From: Gammaproteobacteria bacterium
GTDB taxonomy: Bacteria > Pseudomonadota > Gammaproteobacteria > QNFN01
NCBI GenBank assembly: GCA_003645555.1
Contig: QNFN01000018.1
Location: 1-12,899 of the forward strand
Direction of reading: 5' to 3'
Length of the DNA stretch: 12,899 nucleotides
Below, one piece after another: positions 1 to 6,190 of this stretch. Within the stretch, counting starts at the first letter, position 1. The number at the start of each line of letters is the position of its first letter. A model generated the notes under the pieces. That model did no database searches. It was given only the letters and a program-made list of their open reading frames with translations, and had not been told where the DNA came from. Position numbers and translations under genes: made by a program.

Positions 1-2
1 AG

Positions 3-35
3 GATCGCGAAGCTACCGGAACCGGCACAACCTGA
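3..35 (+). CDS. Possible C-terminal tail of an upstream gene (partial)
   Basis: A frame open from the window edge reads DREATGTGTT and stops with TGA at 33-35, just before the YcbK-like gene. In E. coli the gene before ycbK is ycbB (ldtD, an L,D-transpeptidase), so this could be the end of such a gene. Ten residues are far too few to identify a protein, and other frames are also open here. This is a guess from gene order. Confidence 0.15.
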   Translation, partial: DREATGTGTT

Positions 36-37
36 AT

Positions 38-625
38 GTGAAACGAGTGATGCCCAGAGACGATAAAACAAGGCATAGCGCAGGCGCCAACCCGGTGCGG
101 CGGCGCTTCCTGTTCGCCTGTGCTGGCGCCGCTGGCAGCCTGCTACTCCCACCCCCCGTCATGGCCTATGCCATCCCGGGGCGTGAACGTTTCCTGAATC
201 TTTTGCAGCTGCATACCAACGAGCGGCTACGCGTCACCTATTGGGCCGACGGGGCCTTCGACTACGGCGCACTTGACCAGCTCAATCACCTGCTGCGCGA
301 CCACCGCAACGGTGAGCAGCAGCAGATCGACACGGCCCTGCTGGACCTGCTCCACCGGCTGCAGAAGCAGCTGGGCCGGCATCGCGACATCCACATCATC
401 TCCGCCTACCGCTCTCAGAAAACCAACACCATGTTGCGCAAGGTCGGCAACGGTGTCGCCAAACGCAGCCTGCACATGAAGGGTCGGGCGATCGACATTC
501 GCGTACCTCATGTCACGACCGAAGAACTCTATTCGGCAGCAAAGGGACTGAAAGGCGGCGGCGTGGGCATCTACCGCAAGTCGCGCTTCGTTCACCTGGA
601 CACCGGGCGTATCCGCTACTGGTAG
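38..625 (+). CDS. mepK: YcbK/MepK-like murein endopeptidase (DUF882, M15 fold), Tat-exported
   Basis: The 195-residue product closely follows E. coli YcbK (MepK), a periplasmic zinc endopeptidase that cleaves peptidoglycan cross-links with preference for the 3-3 (L,D) type. The N-terminus carries a twin-arginine motif (RRRFLF, residues 21-26), a hydrophobic stretch and a likely cleavage site after AYA (about residue 45). The mature part has the family landmarks: LHTNE near 59, LNHLLRDHR at 82-90, SAYRS at 122-126, and the metal-site motifs HMKGRAID (H146, D153) and FVHLDTG (H186). The start is uncertain. GTG at 38 and ATG at 50 both lack a clear Shine-Dalgarno sequence, and the frame stays open to the window edge. 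The gene converges on the dehydratase with only 30 bp between stops and no obvious terminator. The family call is strong. The 3-3 preference is carried over from E. coli. Confidence 0.9.
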   Translation: MKRVMPRDDKTRHSAGANPVRRRFLFACAGAAGSLLLPPPVMAYAIPGRERFLNLLQLHTNERLRVTYWADGAFDYGALDQLNHLLRDHRNGEQQQIDTALLDLLHRLQKQLGRHRDIHIISAYRSQKTNTMLRKVGNGVAKRSLHMKGRAIDIRVPHVTTEELYSAAKGLKGGGVGIYRKSRFVHLDTGRIRYW

Positions 626-655
626 CCACCCGGCACGGCTCGGACTGCTCGCGTA

Positions 656-1627
656 TCAGCCGCCCTCGTTACCAAGCACTTCGGCGAACATGTCACGGTC
701 GACGTTGCCACCGCTGAGCACCACCGCGACCCGCTTTTCGGCGAGCTGATTCCGCTCCTGAAATGCCGCGGCGGTGGCCGCCGCACCGGCTCCCTCGCTG
801 ACATTGTGGGTGGTTTCGTAGAGCATGCGCATGGCCGCAGCGATTTCGTCATCAGTGACCTGGACGACCCGATCAACGCCCTGCCAAATCAGTTCGAGCG
901 CCTCCGCCACCGGCGTGCGGCAGGCCATACCGTCGGCCAGCACGGTCGTCACCGGCCGTTCAACCAGCGCATGGGTTGAATAGGAGTCGGCGTACGCGGT
1001 GGCGTGGGCCGAGACGACACCGACGATCTCGGTGCGTGCCCCGACTGCGGCAAACGCGGAAAGCATGCCGCAGATGCCCGATCCGAGGCCGATAGGTACG
1101 TAGGTTATGTCGATGGCATCGACCGCGGAGAACAGTTCCATGCTGTAGGTGGCGACCCCACGGATCAGCAGCGGATGGAACGACGGGACCATGCGCAGCC
1201 CGCCCTCATCGGCGAGTTCGCGTGCATGCTCCAGGGATGCCTGGAAATCATCACCATGTTCGACCAATTCGGCTCCGAGCGCACGCATGGCCGCGTTCTT
1301 TTCGACGCTATTGCCATGCGGAACGACGATGGTCACCGGCAGGCCGAGCTGACGCGCGGCGAAAGCGACCGACTGCCCATGGTTGCCACGGGTCGCACTG
1401 ATCACGCCCGCCGGGCGAATACCGCGGGCGGCGAGATCGTCGAAATAGACCAGACCGCCGCGCAGCTTGAAGGCGCCGGTTGGAGTGTGGTTTTCGTGCT
1501 TGACCCAGATCTCGGTACCGAGCCGCTCGCACAACAGCGGCCAGCGGTACTGCGGGGTCGGCGGCACGACCGCATGCACGATCTCGGTCGCCCGCGCGAT
1601 CTGCGCTCTTGACGGCAGTTCTTTCAC
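656..1627 (-). CDS. Threonine/serine dehydratase-like PLP enzyme (fold type II)
   Basis: The 323-residue protein belongs to the tryptophan-synthase-beta (fold type II) PLP family and most resembles single-domain threonine/serine dehydratases, which deaminate the hydroxy amino acid to a 2-keto acid and ammonia. Visible motifs are the PLP lysine in TGAFKLRGG (K54), TRGNHGQS at 79-86, the phosphate-binding loop IGLGSGICG at 179-187, and SGGNVD at 305-310. There is no C-terminal ACT regulatory domain, so it is not a full-length feedback-inhibited IlvA. The glycine loop differs from the usual GGGGL, and related subgroups include hydroxyectoine-utilisation EutB, so the true substrate is open. The start is GTG at 1627, with no good ribosome site but matching the family N-terminus (LPSRAQIxxA). 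It lies 121 bp downstream of the CBS gene on the same strand. Confidence 0.85.
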   Translation of the reverse strand: MKELPSRAQIARATEIVHAVVPPTPQYRWPLLCERLGTEIWVKHENHTPTGAFKLRGGLVYFDDLAARGIRPAGVISATRGNHGQSVAFAARQLGLPVTIVVPHGNSVEKNAAMRALGAELVEHGDDFQASLEHARELADEGGLRMVPSFHPLLIRGVATYSMELFSAVDAIDITYVPIGLGSGICGMLSAFAAVGARTEIVGVVSAHATAYADSYSTHALVERPVTTVLADGMACRTPVAEALELIWQGVDRVVQVTDDEIAAAMRMLYETTHNVSEGAGAAATAAAFQERNQLAEKRVAVVLSGGNVDRDMFAEVLGNEGG

Positions 1628-1704
1628 GGCAAACGAACGCAGCGGCTCACGACGCTAGACACTGAATCTGGGGAGGGCTTGCGCGAGATCAGCAGAGGCG
1701 AGCG

Positions 1705-1731
1705 CCGGCTGGCATGTCGGGGGCCAGCCGG
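1705..1731 (-). terminator. GC-rich hairpin after the CBS gene, possible terminator
   Basis: CCGGCTGGC (1705-1713) and GCCAGCCGG (1723-1731) form a perfect 9-bp inverted repeat with a 9-nt loop. It starts 18 bp beyond the stop of the CBS-domain gene in its direction of transcription. No T-run follows, so a classical intrinsic terminator is not supported. It may be a Rho-assisted end or an mRNA 3' stabiliser ahead of the dehydratase gene. Confidence 0.4.
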
Positions 1732-1748
1732 GCGCGGGTCGAATACGG

Positions 1749-2159
1749 TCAGGCGGCCTCGTTTGCCTGCTCGCTGGCCCCGTACAGCGTGACCAGGTCG
1801 CGCTGGCTCAGGATGCCGATCAATCCACCGTCGTCGTCGGTAATCGGCAGGTGGCGGATATGGTGTTTCAGCATCAGCTTGCGCGCCACCTCGTAGCTCG
1901 CGGCAGGACGGCAGGTGATGACGGCACCGATCATCAGTTCCGAGGCTTTCAGGGCAAGCGCGGCGTGACCATCCAGTGCCAGCGCCCGAACTATGTCCCG
2001 CTCCGAAATCATGCCGCAGAGACCACCATCGTCGTCGACGATCGGCAACGCACCGACGTTGTGGTGAGAAATCAGTGATGCCAGCCGGTCCAGTGTCATG
2101 TCCCGTTTTGCGCAGACGAGCTTCTCGGCGGGTCCTGTCATCAAATCGATTACCTTCAT
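1749..2159 (-). CDS. Two-CBS-domain protein
   Basis: This is a 136-residue protein made only of a tandem CBS pair (Bateman module). The first domain spans about residues 1-63 (VGALPIVDDDGGLCGMISERD) and the second about 74-126 (HHIRHLPITDDDGG, then ILSQRDL). Such modules bind adenine nucleotides such as AMP, ATP or SAM and act as energy or redox sensors, but stand-alone copies rarely have a defined partner. The start was set at ATG 2159 because a strong ribosome site (AGGAGGAGCC-ATG) lies directly upstream. A longer frame to 2216 adds 19 residues without family similarity. It lies downstream of moaC on the same strand after a 173-bp AT-richer gap, so co-transcription with the Moco genes is possible but not shown. 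Confidence 0.88.
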   Translation of the reverse strand: MKVIDLMTGPAEKLVCAKRDMTLDRLASLISHHNVGALPIVDDDGGLCGMISERDIVRALALDGHAALALKASELMIGAVITCRPAASYEVARKLMLKHHIRHLPITDDDGGLIGILSQRDLVTLYGASEQANEAA

Positions 2160-2332
2160 GGCTCCTCCTCTCTTGTCTGTGCTGGACTCGCGGTCGCCGC
2201 GCCGTCCAGAGATCACCGAACATAACAGCCTCGGGAAAGTTACGTCTATTTGATTTGCTTATCGTAACCATAAGGTCCACGGCCACGACACGACAGATCC
2301 AGCCCGATAATTTATTAAATAACAGCTATTAA
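2160..2332 (-). promoter_or_regulatory. AT-richer leader of the CBS gene with a GTTACG dyad
   Basis: The 173-bp gap between moaC and the CBS gene is clearly richer in A+T than its surroundings. GTTACG at 2239-2244 is mirrored by CGTAAC at 2263-2268 (an 18-bp gap), 80 to 110 bp upstream of the CBS start, which could be an operator or frame a promoter. A second imperfect dyad (ATTAAATA/TATTAAT, 2314-2333) abuts the moaC stop and may act in transcript ending. No convincing -35/-10 pair was found. Confidence 0.3.
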
Positions 2333-2773
2333 TCAGGCAGTTGCCTTGACTTTCTTGACGACACGGACGGACTCGATCCGGGTTGCCGGGTACTGGCCGC
2401 CGGCATCCTTCTCCAGGTACTTGATCATGTCCCAGACCGTCAGCAGTGCGGCGCTGACTGCGGTCAGGGCCTCCATCTCGACACCGGTCTTGTAGACCGT
2501 GCTCACCGTCACCGTAGCCGTGACACCATCATCCTCGACCGTCAGGCCGGTCTCGACCCCGGTGATCGGAATCGGGTGGCAGAGTGGCAGGATGCGCGGT
2601 GTGTCCTTGACCGCCTGGATCGCGGCCACGCGCGCGGTAGCGATCGGGTCGCCCTTCTTGGTCGTACCGGCGCGAATCTCGGCAATCGTCCCCGGCAGCA
2701 GAATCAATCTGCCCTCCGCCGTCGCGGTGCGGAGCACCTCGGGCTTGAGCCCGACCTCGACCATTTCTGCCAC
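2333..2773 (-). CDS. moaC: MoaC, cyclic pyranopterin monophosphate synthase (short form)
   Basis: MoaC converts the MoaA product (3',8-cyclo-7,8-dihydro-GTP) into cyclic pyranopterin monophosphate, the first pterin intermediate of molybdenum cofactor synthesis, in the cytoplasm. Family motifs present are KKGDPIATARVA (39-50), LCHPIPITGVE (64-74), KTGVEMEAL (95-103) and VWDMIKYLEKD (113-123), with the active-site Asp and Lys in the last. At 146 residues it is shorter than E. coli MoaC (about 160). It lacks the N-terminal LTHxDxxG segment and the C-terminal GGKSG tail, ending instead in a GQYPATRI-type segment like archaeal MoaC. The start is GTG at 2773, chosen because AGGAGG lies 5 nt upstream; the ATG at 2764 would be 14 nt away. 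It is the third gene of moaD-moaE-moaC, 59 bp after moaE. Confidence 0.95.
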   Translation of the reverse strand: MAEMVEVGLKPEVLRTATAEGRLILLPGTIAEIRAGTTKKGDPIATARVAAIQAVKDTPRILPLCHPIPITGVETGLTVEDDGVTATVTVSTVYKTGVEMEALTAVSAALLTVWDMIKYLEKDAGGQYPATRIESVRVVKKVKATA

Positions 2774-2822
2774 GGCAACCTCCTCTTTAAAGAAAATGGG
2801 ACTTCTGGATGTTGTGGTTATT

Positions 2823-2841
2823 CCGGGCGTGTTCAGCCCGG
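2823..2841 (-). other. Hairpin across the moaE stop codon
   Basis: On the moaE coding strand CCGGGC-TGAACAC-GCCCGG forms a perfect 6-bp stem with a 7-nt loop that contains the TGA stop. No T-run follows and moaC begins 59 bp later with its own strong ribosome site. It is therefore more likely a processing or partial-attenuation element than a terminator, or it may be chance. Confidence 0.35.
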
Positions 2842-3264
2842 TGTGTTGTGCTCGACCCAGCGCTCTCGATCACCGAGTTGCTCTTTCTTCCAGAATGGGG
2901 CCCGGGTCTTCAGTTCCTCGATCAGGAAACGGCAGGCCTCGAGAGCCGCGACCCGATGCCCCGACCAGGCGGCAACCAGGACAATCGGGTCGGTAGGTGA
3001 AAGCTTGCCGACACGGTGGACGATCAGGGCATCCGCCAACTCCCAGCGCTTTACGGCCTCGTCGCGCAGCTTCTCCAGCGCCTTTTCGGTCATACCCGGG
3101 TAGTGCTCGAGTTCCATAGTGGTGATGTCGTCACCTTCGTTCAGATCACGCATGAAGCCAATGAACGTGGCTGCGGCCCCGATGCGGTTCGCCTCGCCGC
3201 GCGGCGTGTAACCGGCCAGCTCAGCATAAGGATCGAAGGGCTCGGCAGTGATGCGAACCGTCAT
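2833..3264 (-). CDS. moaE: MoaE, molybdopterin synthase catalytic subunit
   Basis: MoaE binds cyclic pyranopterin monophosphate and, with thiocarboxylated MoaD, inserts two sulfurs to make molybdopterin. The 143-residue protein has the expected motifs: FIGFMRDLN (34-42), MELEHYPGM (50-58), HRVGKL (83-88), WSGHR (100-104) and LKTRAPFWKKE (118-128). Lysines 119 and 126 and H103/R104 sit at the same positions as the catalytic residues of the E. coli enzyme. The start ATG overlaps the moaD stop (ATGA, 3261-3264). The run of G that codes for the MoaD diglycine doubles as its ribosome site, implying translational coupling and equal output of the two subunits. The C-terminus is a few residues shorter than in E. 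coli. Confidence 0.96.
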   Translation of the reverse strand: MTVRITAEPFDPYAELAGYTPRGEANRIGAAATFIGFMRDLNEGDDITTMELEHYPGMTEKALEKLRDEAVKRWELADALIVHRVGKLSPTDPIVLVAAWSGHRVAALEACRFLIEELKTRAPFWKKEQLGDRERWVEHNTPG

Positions 3265-3500
3265 GCCGTGCCCCCGGTGACCGGCGGGAAAAAGGCCACC
3301 TCGTCGCCGTCGACGACCGGCTGGTCAGCCTGTGCATAGTCCATGTTGACCGCCATCAGCACGCTGCCAGCGAGCGGCTGGTCCGGGGCGACGCGCGCCC
3401 AGACGTCGGCAACCGTGGCGATGCCGTCGACGGGCAACTCCATGCCGTCGCTGCCGAGGCGTTCACGCAAACTGGCGAAGATCTTGACCTGGATACTCAT
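3261..3500 (-). CDS. moaD: MoaD, molybdopterin synthase sulfur-carrier subunit with GGTA end
   Basis: This is a small ubiquitin-fold sulfur carrier of 79 residues. In the family the C-terminal glycine is adenylated by MoeB, converted to a thiocarboxylate and used by MoaE. The fold signature IQVKIFASLRERLG at the N-terminus and DGDEVAFFPPVTGG at the C-terminus are clear. The coding sequence continues after Gly-Gly with ACG GCA TGA, so the encoded protein ends GGTA rather than GG, which would block activation unless the last two residues are removed. The start is ATG 3500; the frame runs upstream to 3584 but the extra residues do not resemble MoaD. There is no strong ribosome site. It is the first gene of moaD-moaE-moaC, divergent from mobA. 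Confidence 0.93.
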   Translation of the reverse strand: MSIQVKIFASLRERLGSDGMELPVDGIATVADVWARVAPDQPLAGSVLMAVNMDYAQADQPVVDGDEVAFFPPVTGGTA

Positions 3501-3685
3501 CAACTTTGATTTCCGATTGCCATTACCCGATGTCACGGCATTGTAGCCCCGTCGCGACGCCGGTCCACTGGTGGGGCTGCGCACGCCCGGTTCGGACGCT
3601 AGACTAGCCGCCTTTCACCAAACCCCGGCCATCTCAACATGCACAGCGTCTTCGCCACCGTCCCCTGCGTAACGGGAGGCCGTCC
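3501..3685. promoter_or_regulatory. Divergent moaD/mobA intergenic region
   Basis: These 185 bp separate the two divergent Moco operons and should hold both promoters. Visible elements are a GTCGCGAC palindrome at about 3551-3558 and a GCTAG-A-CTAGC dyad at 3598-3608 that contains TAGACT, a possible -10 for mobA without a good -35. The mobA ribosome site GGGAGG lies 6 nt before its ATG. A 16-codon frame from ATG 3639 ends at TGA 3687-3689, overlapping the mobA start. No ModE operator or recognisable Moco riboswitch was seen. Confidence 0.45.
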
Positions 3686-4315
3686 ATGAGCCGTGCGGTT
3701 CCAGCCGGTGGCGTCACTGGACTGATCCTCGCTGGCGGCCAGGCACGGCGCATGGGGGGTGAGGACAAGGGGCTGATCGAACTTTGCGGCCAACCGATGA
3801 TCGCGCACGCCCTGGCCGCCCTCGCACCCCAGGTCGACAGCCTACTGATCAACGCCAACCGTCACCTCGACCGTTACCAGGTATGCGGTGATCGCTACGG
3901 GGCCGGAGTGGTCAGCGACACCCTCGAGGGCTACCAGGGCCCACTGGCTGGTATTGCCCGCGGCCTGGCCGCCTGCACTACCGAGTACCTGGTGTGCGTG
4001 CCATGCGACAGTCCACTGGTGTCCGCCGAGCTGGTTGCCCGGCTGGAGGCCGCTCGCCAGGTCGCCGACGCCGAGATCAGCGTGGCCTTCTGCGGTCGGC
4101 TGCAGCCGGTTTTCGCACTGCTGCCAACATCGCTGCTGCCGAGCCTGGAGATTTATCTGGCCGCGGGTGATCGCAAGATCGACCGTTGGTATCATCAGCA
4201 CCGGGTCGCCGAGGCCGATTTCTCCGACCGGCCCGAGCAGTTTCTTAACGTCAACACCCCGGAAGAGCATGCCGAGCTCGAACGGAAACTGGTCGAGATG
4301 GAGCGATGCCCGTGA
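3686..4315 (+). CDS. mobA: MobA, molybdenum cofactor guanylyltransferase
   Basis: MobA transfers GMP from GTP to Mo-molybdopterin, giving the MGD cofactor used by DMSO-reductase-family enzymes such as nitrate reductase and formate dehydrogenase. The 209-residue protein starts with the nucleotidyltransferase signature LILAGGQARRMGGEDKGL (13-30). It has the metal-binding PCDSP (106-110), QPVFAL (140-145) and the C-terminal FLNVNTPEE (186-194), all typical of MobA. The ribosome site GGGAGG supports ATG 3686. It is the first gene of mobA-mobB-moeA and overlaps mobB by 10 bp. Its presence implies that the organism makes bis-MGD enzymes and not only xanthine- or sulfite-oxidase types. Confidence 0.95.
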   Translation: MSRAVPAGGVTGLILAGGQARRMGGEDKGLIELCGQPMIAHALAALAPQVDSLLINANRHLDRYQVCGDRYGAGVVSDTLEGYQGPLAGIARGLAACTTEYLVCVPCDSPLVSAELVARLEAARQVADAEISVAFCGRLQPVFALLPTSLLPSLEIYLAAGDRKIDRWYHQHRVAEADFSDRPEQFLNVNTPEEHAELERKLVEMERCP

Positions 4316-4857
4316 GCCATACCCCACCGATCCTTGGCTTTGTCGCCTACAGCGGCACCGGCAAGACCACGTTGCTGACCCGGGTCATACCCCTGCTACG
4401 CAAGGCCGGCCTGCGCATCGCGCTGATCAAACACGCCCACCATCGGTTCGACATCGACACCCCGGGGAAGGACAGCCACCGGCTGCGCCAGGCCGGGGCC
4501 GAACAGGTAATGATTGCCTCGCGCGGACGCTGGGTCTGGATGGCCGAAACCCCGGACCAGGACGAGGCACGCCTTGACGAGTTGCTCGAACGGCTCGGCC
4601 AGGTCGATGTCGACCTGATCCTGATCGAGGGTTTCAAGCACGAACGCTACCCGAAAATCGAACTGCACCGTGTCGAACTGAACAACCCACGCCTCTATCC
4701 CGAAGATCCCGACATCATCGCCGTCGCCTGTGACGGCCCGTTGCTGCCGGTAACCCAACTGCCACTCCTCGACATCAACGATCCCGAGGCGATTGCCGCC
4801 TTCATCATCGAACGCCTGCGTGGTGAACTCGGGAACCAACCGGAAGCCGTCGCATGA
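4306..4857 (+). CDS. mobB: MobB, GTP-binding molybdopterin-guanine dinucleotide accessory protein
   Basis: MobB is a P-loop GTPase that assists MobA in guanine-dinucleotide attachment and is not strictly required in E. coli. The 183-residue protein shows GFVAYSGTGKTTLLT (11-25; Walker A in SGTGKT), LIKHAHHRFDIDTPGKDS (40-57), and DLILIEGFKHERYPKIE (103-119) with the ExF-type segment. ATG 4306 lies inside the end of mobA. A GTG at 4312 forms a GTGA overlap with the mobA stop and is a possible alternative start. The stop overlaps the moeA start by 4 bp. The two overlaps imply one coupled transcript for GMP transfer and metal insertion. Confidence 0.94.
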   Translation: MPVSHTPPILGFVAYSGTGKTTLLTRVIPLLRKAGLRIALIKHAHHRFDIDTPGKDSHRLRQAGAEQVMIASRGRWVWMAETPDQDEARLDELLERLGQVDVDLILIEGFKHERYPKIELHRVELNNPRLYPEDPDIIAVACDGPLLPVTQLPLLDINDPEAIAAFIIERLRGELGNQPEAVA

Positions 4858-6122
4858 ACCACAAAACTGACCCCCACGACTGCTGCGGCCCCGACGATGA
4901 CGTCAAGCCACTCTCCGTCGACCAGGCACTGCAGCGCATCGTCGGGCTGGTCGAACCGCTCGCTGGCCAGGAGCGCGTCGCCACCCGTGCCGCCCTCGGC
5001 CGGGTACTGGCCAGTGACGTCAACGCCGTGGTCGATGTCCCGCCCTATACCAATTCGGCAATGGACGGTTTCGCGTTGCGCGGGGACGACCTCGATCTCG
5101 CCGCCAGCGACGGTCTGCGCCTGATCGGTGAGTCGTTCGCTGGTCACCCGTTCGCCGGCACGGTCGGTGCTGGCGAGTGTGTCCGTATCATGACCGGCGC
5201 GGTAATGCCGGACGGTGCCGACACCGTGGTCATGCAGGAAGCGACCAACGTCGACGGCGACACGGTGCACGCGGCTCCGGGCGGCAAGCACGGCATGAAC
5301 GTGCGCCAGGCCGGCGAGGATCTGCGCGCTGGTGGCATCGCCCTGACCGCGGGCACCCGGCTGAAGCCGGTCGATATCGGCCTGCTGGCCTCGGTAGGCA
5401 TTGCCGAGGTACCGGTCTGGCGCCGGATCAGGGTCGCCTTCTTTTCCACCGGCGACGAGCTCTGCTCGATCGGCGAACCGCTGCGCGAGGGCTGCCTGTT
5501 CGACAGCAACCGCTACACCCTTTACGGAATGCTGACCCGCTTGGGTGCCGAGGTGATCGACCTCGGCGTCATCCGTGACACCCGCGAAGCGATCGAGCAG
5601 GCGTTTCGTGATGCCGCGGCCATGGCCGACGTGGTGATCACCTCGGGAGGGGTCTCGGTCGGCGAGGCCGACTTCGTCAAGGAAACCCTGGACCGGCTCG
5701 GTGGCATCGATTTCTGGCGTATCGCCATGAAGCCGGGCAAACCACTCGCCTTCGGCCGCCTGGACGAAGGCGCCTACTTCTTCGGCCTGCCCGGCAACCC
5801 GGTGTCAGTGATGGTCACCTTCTACCAGTTCGTACAACCGGCGCTGCGCCGCCTGGCCGGAGAACAGAGCGGACCCGAGCTCTGGCTACGTGCGCCCTGC
5901 CTGACACGGCTGAAAAAGTCACCCGGACGCACTGAGTTCCAGCGTGGAGTGCTGACCACCGGACCTGACGGTCAACTCGCCGTACAGACCACCGGCGCAC
6001 AGGGCTCGGGAGTTCTCCACTCGATGAGTATCGCCGACTGCTTCATCCGCCTGCCGGAGGATAGCGGGGACGTGGAACCTGGGACCGTAGTGGACGTGCA
6101 GCCTTTCAACGGCATTGTCTGA
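4854..6122 (+). CDS. moeA: MoeA, molybdopterin molybdenumtransferase
   Basis: MoeA inserts molybdate into adenylated molybdopterin. The 422-residue length is normal for the family. Motifs in order are NSAMDGFALR (67-76), RIMTGAVMPDGADTVV (111-126), FFSTGDEL (196-203), ITSGGVSVGEADF (262-274), MKPGKPLAFG (292-301), GLPGNPVSVM (311-320) and QGSGVLHSM near 383-391. These match domains I, III (the MogA-like fold) and IV. A short N-terminal segment with DCCG (9-12) precedes the conserved start and is unremarkable. ATG 4854 overlaps the mobB stop (ATGA). It is the last gene of its operon and is followed by about 70 bp of very AT-rich DNA. The adenylating partner MogA/MoaB is not in the window. Confidence 0.96.
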   Translation: MNHKTDPHDCCGPDDDVKPLSVDQALQRIVGLVEPLAGQERVATRAALGRVLASDVNAVVDVPPYTNSAMDGFALRGDDLDLAASDGLRLIGESFAGHPFAGTVGAGECVRIMTGAVMPDGADTVVMQEATNVDGDTVHAAPGGKHGMNVRQAGEDLRAGGIALTAGTRLKPVDIGLLASVGIAEVPVWRRIRVAFFSTGDELCSIGEPLREGCLFDSNRYTLYGMLTRLGAEVIDLGVIRDTREAIEQAFRDAAAMADVVITSGGVSVGEADFVKETLDRLGGIDFWRIAMKPGKPLAFGRLDEGAYFFGLPGNPVSVMVTFYQFVQPALRRLAGEQSGPELWLRAPCLTRLKKSPGRTEFQRGVLTTGPDGQLAVQTTGAQGSGVLHSMSIADCFIRLPEDSGDVEPGTVVDVQPFNGIV

Positions 6123-6190
6123 CCGGATCGACCGACCTATTTATATATTATTAAGATTAGATATATGTAATAACTTATTGTTATTGCAGT
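6123..6190. terminator. AT-rich convergent intergenic segment with hairpin
   Basis: This short stretch between the ends of moeA and apaG is almost entirely A+T in a GC-rich region. It contains an inverted repeat at 6166-6188 (TGTAATAAC-TTATT-GTTATTGCA, with one T/G pair) and a looser TTATATAT/ATATATGTAA pair at 6141-6170. The convergent position fits a two-way transcription end, but the stem is weak and no clean T-run follows it, so the function is inferred. Confidence 0.35.

Noticed and set aside
1624..2286. A 220-codon open frame on the - strand over the CBS gene
   Set aside because: It is out of frame with the clear CBS domains and is Arg/Ser/Pro-rich.
3577..3605. Sigma-70 promoter for mobA using TAGACT at 3600-3605
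   Set aside because: No acceptable -35 element lies 16-18 bp upstream, so only the dyad is reported.
6141..6170. ModE-like TATATA inverted repeat after moeA
   Set aside because: The spacing (about 12 bp) and flanks do not match the ModE operator, and the site lies between convergent gene ends, not in a promoter.
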